A stretch of 64,000 nucleotides of DNA from Rachycentron canadum (lineage: Eukaryota > Chordata > Actinopteri > Carangiformes > Rachycentridae). Of the stretch, positions 57,886 through 64,000 are shown piece by piece. Location: the NCBI GenBank assembly GCA_038496675.1, contig CM076668.1:16886771-16950770 (forward strand), read 5' to 3'. Both the position numbers and the translations under genes were made by a program. The notes beneath the pieces were generated by a model. The model saw nothing but the letters and a program-made list of their open reading frames with translations. It did not search any database and was not told the DNA's origin. Within the stretch, counting starts at the first letter, position 1. Each line of letters starts with the position of its first letter.

Positions 57886-60089
57886 CAAATATTTCATGAG
57901 GGAGGAATAACTTTTGTTAAACCTCAAGGATACATAGCATTTACTGAAGCCTCTGATTATCTTATCTTAGCATATAGATTAGGAACAAAAAGGAAGCTGC
58001 TAGTTTGAATGTTAGCTCTAAATTTTAGTAATGAACATTTTAGCCATTCACATTTTGTCCTTTTTATCTCACGCAAACAGAAATAAAGAAAGTGATAAGG
58101 AAGCCTTCAGACCAAATCGTTTCATTTTTGTGTATCTGTTCATCTTATCTTATCCTTTTTTAAACCCTGAACATTGTAGTTTGTGTTATTTGTGTATTTT
58201 GTTTGGGTTTGAGCCAAGGCACTGGGTCTGTATTAGGGAACAAAGATCAAAAAAGAGAAAAAAAGAAAACAATTTCCTGCCTTGGTGATATCCGTCATCT
58301 CTCTGGAATGACAGTGAGTGGATTTACGTTCAGACAGACAGGCAAGTTTAACAGCAGGTAGACAGGCAGGTCGATAGACAGGCAACCAGGGAGACAACAC
58401 AGGCAACATTTTCCTGATTGCCACATGAGGTGTCCCTTACACTGCCCCACTCTGCGCTCAATGGAAAAATGATCTCACTCCTTCACACACTGACTTCATC
58501 CGCTGATGTTAGGCCGAAGAGAGGGCTGACATCAGTGTGTCTTTACCTGAGCAGAGCAAATATAGCATGACACGAGAAGGGAGCGGTCACTTAGTGTTGC
58601 CCGCAATACGGGCCCAAGTTTTCTCAATGGAATATTGTTTTTATTATGTCATGCTGCACGGCGCTGTACCCTCGAAACATGAACCAAGGAAGAAGAAAAC
58701 AAGGTGGCATGTTACATAAGGCTGCTCACACCCTGAGCTAGGCAACGTTGTTGAGGGATAATTGTAGTTTATTTCCACTTTTTGAGTTGTGGCTATCACT
58801 TCTGTTGGTTATAACGTTGCACTCACCGAACTAATAAGTACGCCACTTAATTTGGAAGTAGAACTGAACGTGAGCTTACCCAATATGACAGTAATAATCC
58901 ATTAATGTACAGGAAAACAGCTACAGAAACAGGAAGTTGTGCAGATGGAGTGATAGATATGTTCTGACTTACTTTCATTTCCAAACACATTGTTTATTCA
59001 TGTATTTATTTATTTTTATAAACCTGTCCAGATGTTTCCTTTATACGCCAGAAGCTTTAATCATACCAGTTTGCGTATAGTAGCCCTCCAAGGCTTCGCT
59101 CAGGAATCTCTATAAATAGGACACTGGTTTCCGAGGACAAACTTTTTAACTGCTCCTGAAGTGTGTTGTATTAAAAGTGAATACACAGTAACCCTTTGGC
59201 TGAAGTGAGCACAACATATTCCCAATGCTAGACCACAGTCCCAAAGTCCACCCCCACTTACAGCCATCCCATTTGGTCCATGAGGGCTCAGGGCTTGTCC
59301 CACAGAGAAGCCAACGAGTGCTTGAGGGCTTTTTCTAGCAGTTTAAAGGTCCTGATATTGGGTTTGGTTTCTCAAAGCTATCAAATGCATCACATTAGAT
59401 TAACTCTGTGCAGAGTACGTGATCATATCAATGTATCGCCCTCTACTAAAAGTAACCCGCAATTATCATAAATGTAGTGTTAATATCACTGAGAGGCATC
59501 CAGCATCTGTCAAAGGACACCATTCATTAGGGCCACATTGCAGAAATCCACTGGTATTTCCACCCCCAAGGATACAGCTTATGGTAATAGCCCTTAAACC
59601 ATGTCATCGCTGCTGCTGAACTCTCAGTCCCGCATACAGGACATGTGCATCCATCAAGGGCAGTCGTGCACATTCCTGGCCTAGTGCAGGCCAGATGGCC
59701 CAGGATGGCATGGGTGTCAGTCTCCCGTACTTCTCCCTCTGTTGGCTCACCTCAAGGACAGAGAGGTGTGCATGGCATTTTGTACATGTGGGGCATTAGC
59801 AGGTTCTTACAGGTGCAAAAGGTCACCTTTTATCTTTTGATTTGCTGTTATCACTATCAACGTGTGTGGTTGAAGAGAGGCTTCTGTGTAATGATGACAG
59901 ATTCATAATGTAGGGTATGTAAGCTGTCCATGATTTACATTTAGCACTATTATAATGGAATCTACTAACTTTAAATCCATTTAATGTAAACTGCATTGAT
60001 TTTCACTGTCACTGAATTAAAACATTATAATGATCTACAAGTATTTCAGTTGGGATGTCAAATAATGGACACAACATGAGCAACAGTAA

Positions 60090-60430
60090 AAGGGTGAATC
60101 CTAAGGACATTGTTATCCTCACATTTCTCCCCACCTCCACCCAGTTGATGCATTTAGTTTTTCTCCACAGTCATTTGGTTGGATCATCTTGGACTTTGGG
60201 GCAGATATTTAAGGTCCCCTGATCCTAATGATTTCTCTAGTGTCACCAAACAAGTTAAAAAAAAAAAAATCCCAATTATTCAGCGGGTTTTCTTGACATT
60301 TAAGGTTGAGGTTGACATGTATGATTGAGAAATAACAGCAATTTTTATATAAGAAAGCATTTTAGTGCATCTTATACTTTGGTCTGTGACCTAATGCTAA
60401 CATGCTAAGCTACAATAAACATGTCACCCA
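60090..60430 (+). mobile_element. R3-related repeat fragments
   Basis: GGTGAATCCTAAGGACATTG (60093) and GGTCCCCTGATCCTAATGAT followed by TCTCTAGTGTCACC (60213-60245) resemble the block after the core of R3. CTAATGCTAACATGCTAAGC at about 60392 resembles its distal part. The copy is broken up and has a poly-A insert near 60258-60270. Confidence 0.45.
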
Positions 60431-63400
60431 ATGATCATGCAATATACCACTACCATCTACGGTAAATATACCTCTCCTTTGGATGCCAACTTGTATTAAT
60501 CTGAAAAGTTGATTTTGTTTTGTCTGTTGCTACCAGAGGATCTAAAATTCACACAATAAGAGAGATTCACGTACAAAGGATCATATAGAAACATCAGACA
60601 TCAGAATATTGTGAGTATGAATTTCCATAGTCATCAAATCTTAAATTTACCATCACCCATGTTGGGACATCTGTGGTCAAGCTGGGTGACCTTCTGCTAT
60701 TAGGTCTCCTAGTACCGGATAAACCCAAACTAAACACAACCGCCCACTTGTTCGGGCCTCCAAACAGACTCTGTGTGTTGTTTTGGTGGAAAGATCTGGA
60801 GGCATTGTTTACACCACAGAGTTTACAAGGATTGCGAGTCATTACAAGCAGGAATCCAACAAATTTAGATAGGCTCCCTCGTGAAAACAGTGCAATACAG
60901 GATTGCAAAACCATGAAATCCCAGCAGAAAATGTGCAACAGAGCTCAGGAAAGCTACAATAACTTACTATTAATTCAGGCTTTGTTTGATTTTCAACTAA
61001 ATACTGAGTGTCCTGTTATAATCAATTTATAATGGATATCTTTATCATCAGTATACCAAACAGTCTCAACATCTACATGCCCTGCTTTTGATTTGACAGA
61101 GGCAGTTTTGATGAGGGGGTGGCTGTGCCCTGGGGTCAGCCCCACTGGTTTTCCCCTTGTATAGCTAGATAAACCAGCTGCATCACTATAAATGTCATAA
61201 CATGGGATTTTTTTTCTTTGCCCTCCCAAATTAGCATGGAAATGAAGTGGAAAATGGGATATAAATGGAAATGTGGGTGAAGAGGGGGCTGGTGGCAACA
61301 ATAGGAGGGTTTACACAAAACCAGTGCTATGTGGGCAGCGACGAGCAAGGGAGAGAGACATCAACAAGGCTCTTCTGTGTCTCCTTAAAGCCATCCTGCT
61401 TTTAGAACAAAACAATGTCTCCCACAACCCGCTTTGGTCTCAGCGATGTGCCTTTGGCCAGAAACAGAGGGCCAGTTTTATGGTGTGAATGTGTGAACAC
61501 ACATGAATGTGAATACACACGTATTTGCACGTGTCAGAACAATGTTGCCTCGTTTTCAATAAATAATTTGATGCCGTACAAGTGTTTTAAGCTCTAATAA
61601 ATATATAAAATAATACAATGTCTGTTTGAATAACATTTAGTTAAATCTACATTGTCAGCTCTTCAGGGAAATTAACGAGTACTTTCTTTTTAAATGAAAC
61701 TAGAAAAGTTGTCACATGCTTTTGAATATTTCCATCTTCAGTGGAAACAAACACATTCAGATGAAGATCTTCTTTCTTGGACTTTGTAGATGAAAAAAAT
61801 AAATCCCAGAATAACGACAGCCACGATCTTAAACCATTGAAGCGAGCAAATAACAGGCTGCCACTCACATTGTATTCATTCAGTGCTGTATGAGTTAAAA
61901 TTCAGCAGAAACACAAACTACAATGAGTGACTAATGCATTCCCAAGTAAAGTAGCTTCAAAGATAGAAGCCTAAAATGTAAATAAATACAATGAAATATC
62001 AAAATTAATACAATACCATTTTAAAAAATGAAAAAAATGATAAAAAGGCTGAAAAAAAACTGACACCTTTCAACACTTTAAGCTTTTCACTTTTTAGATA
62101 TTTTTACCTGTCTCAAACTGTTTAAATTGGTTTTTGTGGTGTGTTTGTGTATGTGTGTGTATGTGTGTTTCTGTGTGTGTCTGTGTGTGTGTGTCTGTGT
62201 GAGGGAGAGTTTAGAGTCAGCTTTGTGTTGTAACTGGCAGCTCAGCTGGGCCGGTGCAGCTGCATGGCAGCTACTCCTCTACAGGGCTGCCAGTCAAAAA
62301 CACCCCTATAAATGCTATTGTGCTCACCTGATTGATCTTTCACAGGCCCAGGGCAGGCCAGACAGGCTGACTTTGGAGGGGAATGGCAAGGAATGGTCGG
62401 TGAAAAAACAAGCGAGCCAGTGTCTGTGGCAGAGGAGGTTGGGCCGCAGGTGGCTAGGAGGCACGCTTGGGTTGGCGCACTAGCTCTCATCAGATGCCAA
62501 CAGTGACATTTCCTGACTATGGCTATACACAAGCAGGCATCCCAGCAACGGTGCAGTATCCTGGGGGAATGAAGAACAGGCCTCAGGCGGATGTTACAGC
62601 ACACACAGGCAAAGGAGGAAGAGATGTATGGGAGCGCACATTCATGGACGCATGCACACACGTTCTCATAAACGCACTAATAAAGATCTCTTTCTGTTTT
62701 TCTTTCTTCTCACACACATACACGCACCTCTACTGAAGCTCATCTGTTGCTGGGGGTGGGGGTGGGCTCAGCCTGTCTGGGGTGCTGACTGAACATCGCT
62801 GCCAGGAATTCCACAGGGGCGGGTGGTGCACGGGCGGGAATTCACTCGACATGTCTCTCTGGTCTAAAGCCCAGCAGGCAGTGACAATCCCCTGCACTAG
62901 CCTCAGTAGCGCTAGGCCAGTAGGTGTAAATCAAAATCTTGGACCCATCTCCTAGCTAACAACCATTCACGTCAACAGAAGTGACTCACAAATCAACGTT
63001 TAGCTTTCTTGTGCATCAGAATTGAAACACAATAGCTTCAACTACTGGTAATTTAAGACACTGACATGCGTCTATTCAGAGAACTTTGACACCCTGAGTT
63101 TCGCCAAAGGACGTGTTCTTTGCATTTTACAAAATCCCGAACATAGCTGGCTCTATTTTTCCTGGAGTTATTTTCAGGTGTGCATTGTTTTCTGCGGAAA
63201 TTAACTCCTGAATGTCCTGGATAAATCAAGCACCTTTGGTTTTTAGTACAGGCAGGACACAGGGAAGTCCAAATTTGGCAGCATGGCATAGTGAGGATGT
63301 GAGATACTCCGGGAACTTAGGTGGAGTTGATATTATTTTTGGTCACTCTGGAAGAGAAACTGGAAAAAAAAAAGAAAAAAGGTTTGTCTCTTGGTGCAGA

Positions 63401-63722
63401 TACGTAAGCAAGTTACAAGGACATGTGAAACAATAACACAAATACACACAGACTGCCCTGCGTTTCACACAATGAGTGTTTGCATTAGGAATCATTTTCC
63501 AGTTGGCGTGGCACGTGAGAGAAGCTGCTCTTCCTCTGACGCTTGTTCCACAGTCCAAACAAACCCGGCTCCCTGACAGCCTCCAGCTCGACAGTAAGTG
63601 GCGTTTGTTTTCATGGCCCTGTGATGCCCAACGTTCACAATGAGAACTAATATCCATGTCACGTGATAGTTTCCGGTTTGATTAGTTTTTTGGTGGGGTA
63701 TGAACTATTCTAATATTTTTAA
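60431..63722. other. Intergenic, no gene seen
   Basis: No exon is recognised. TG-rich sequence lies at about 62136-62200. Frames of 118-139 codons on both strands near 62127-62661 lack a recognisable domain. Confidence 0.4.
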
Positions 63723-64000
63723 ACTTGGAGAAGCTGCACTGCGTGTTTTTATATTAAGAATAGATCACATGATTATCTGCTTGTGACAGGGGTCGCTCAT
63801 GCTGACAAACCATCACCAGTCTCTGTCCCCCACAGCTATAGATCCAAAAAGACTGCTATGCACATATTGTATATGACAATTTCCTGTTATTTTAAATTGT
63901 GTTTAATTTCTTTTTTTTTAATCTTTATTTTCTTATTTCTTATAACACCTTCCTCTTGTGCAGCTATGTCAAATTTAAATTTCCTCTACAAAGGATCAAT
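63723..64000 (+). mobile_element. R1 repeat, 5' part
   Basis: GAAGCTGCACTGCGTGTTTTT, ACAGGGGTCGCTCATGCTGA and CAAACCATCACCAG match the start of the copy at 35839 (AAAGGGGTCACTCATGGTAAC). Similarity fades after about 63850, and the remaining bases to the window edge are AT-rich and unassigned. Confidence 0.55.

Larger units (their letters stand above)
56726..60089. other. Intergenic with simple repeats and a hairpin
   Basis: It contains a GGA run near 56857-56883, a G run at about 57059-57070, TG runs near 57128-57170 and 57455-57490, and a hairpin at 57844-57885. CTATAAATAG at 59110-59119 is a MEF2/TATA-like word. No exon is supported. Confidence 0.4.

Noticed and set aside
1..64000. CRISPR arrays, prophage, tRNA or rRNA genes
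   Set aside because: No regular spaced repeats, no cloverleaf or rRNA words recognised, and the genome is eukaryotic.

Overview
The window looks like nuclear DNA from a ray-finned (teleost) fish, most likely a percomorph. It is AT-rich, full of CA/TG microsatellites and homopolymer runs, carries an intron-containing developmental gene, and is crowded with decayed interspersed repeats of kinds I associate with teleost genomes. There is no prokaryotic gene organisation, CRISPR array, rRNA or tRNA that I can see.

I can support one protein-coding gene: meox1 (mesenchyme homeobox 1) on the + strand. It has three coding exons, 19924-20425, 24758-24930 and 27598-27720. They join in phase with GT-AG introns to give a 265-residue protein. 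The N-terminus matches the MEOX1 pattern, the homeodomain is complete and split by intron 2, and the C-terminus ends in the MEOX1-type acidic/serine tail. A putative TATA promoter lies near 19303 and a poly(A) signal at 28362.

The first 19 kb (upstream of meox1) and the last 35 kb (downstream) contain no exon I can recognise. In human the order is ETV4-MEOX1-SOST-DUSP3; neither an ETS-domain exon nor a sclerostin cystine-knot exon is visible here. These flanks hold decayed repeats: a MITE with TTAAAGGTCCCAT termini (two copies in opposite orientation); a hAT-like GCTGCACGAT MITE (two copies, one nested in an older repeat with a recognisable target-site duplication); a TTAAAGCTG-ended family called R1 here (at least seven full or partial copies); a CCACTTTGGTCCAG family called R3 (four places); a foldback element; a solo Tc1-like end; and three fossils of L2/CR1-type non-LTR retrotransposons.

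Other structure includes an orphan CpG-rich patch with regulatory-looking motifs at 2.75-3.08 kb, long alternating purine-pyrimidine tracts (one in meox1 intron 1), G-quadruplex candidates, and several strong hairpins. I found no convincing undescribed biological system. The most informative items are the nested transposon insertion, the CpG-rich patch and the hairpins.
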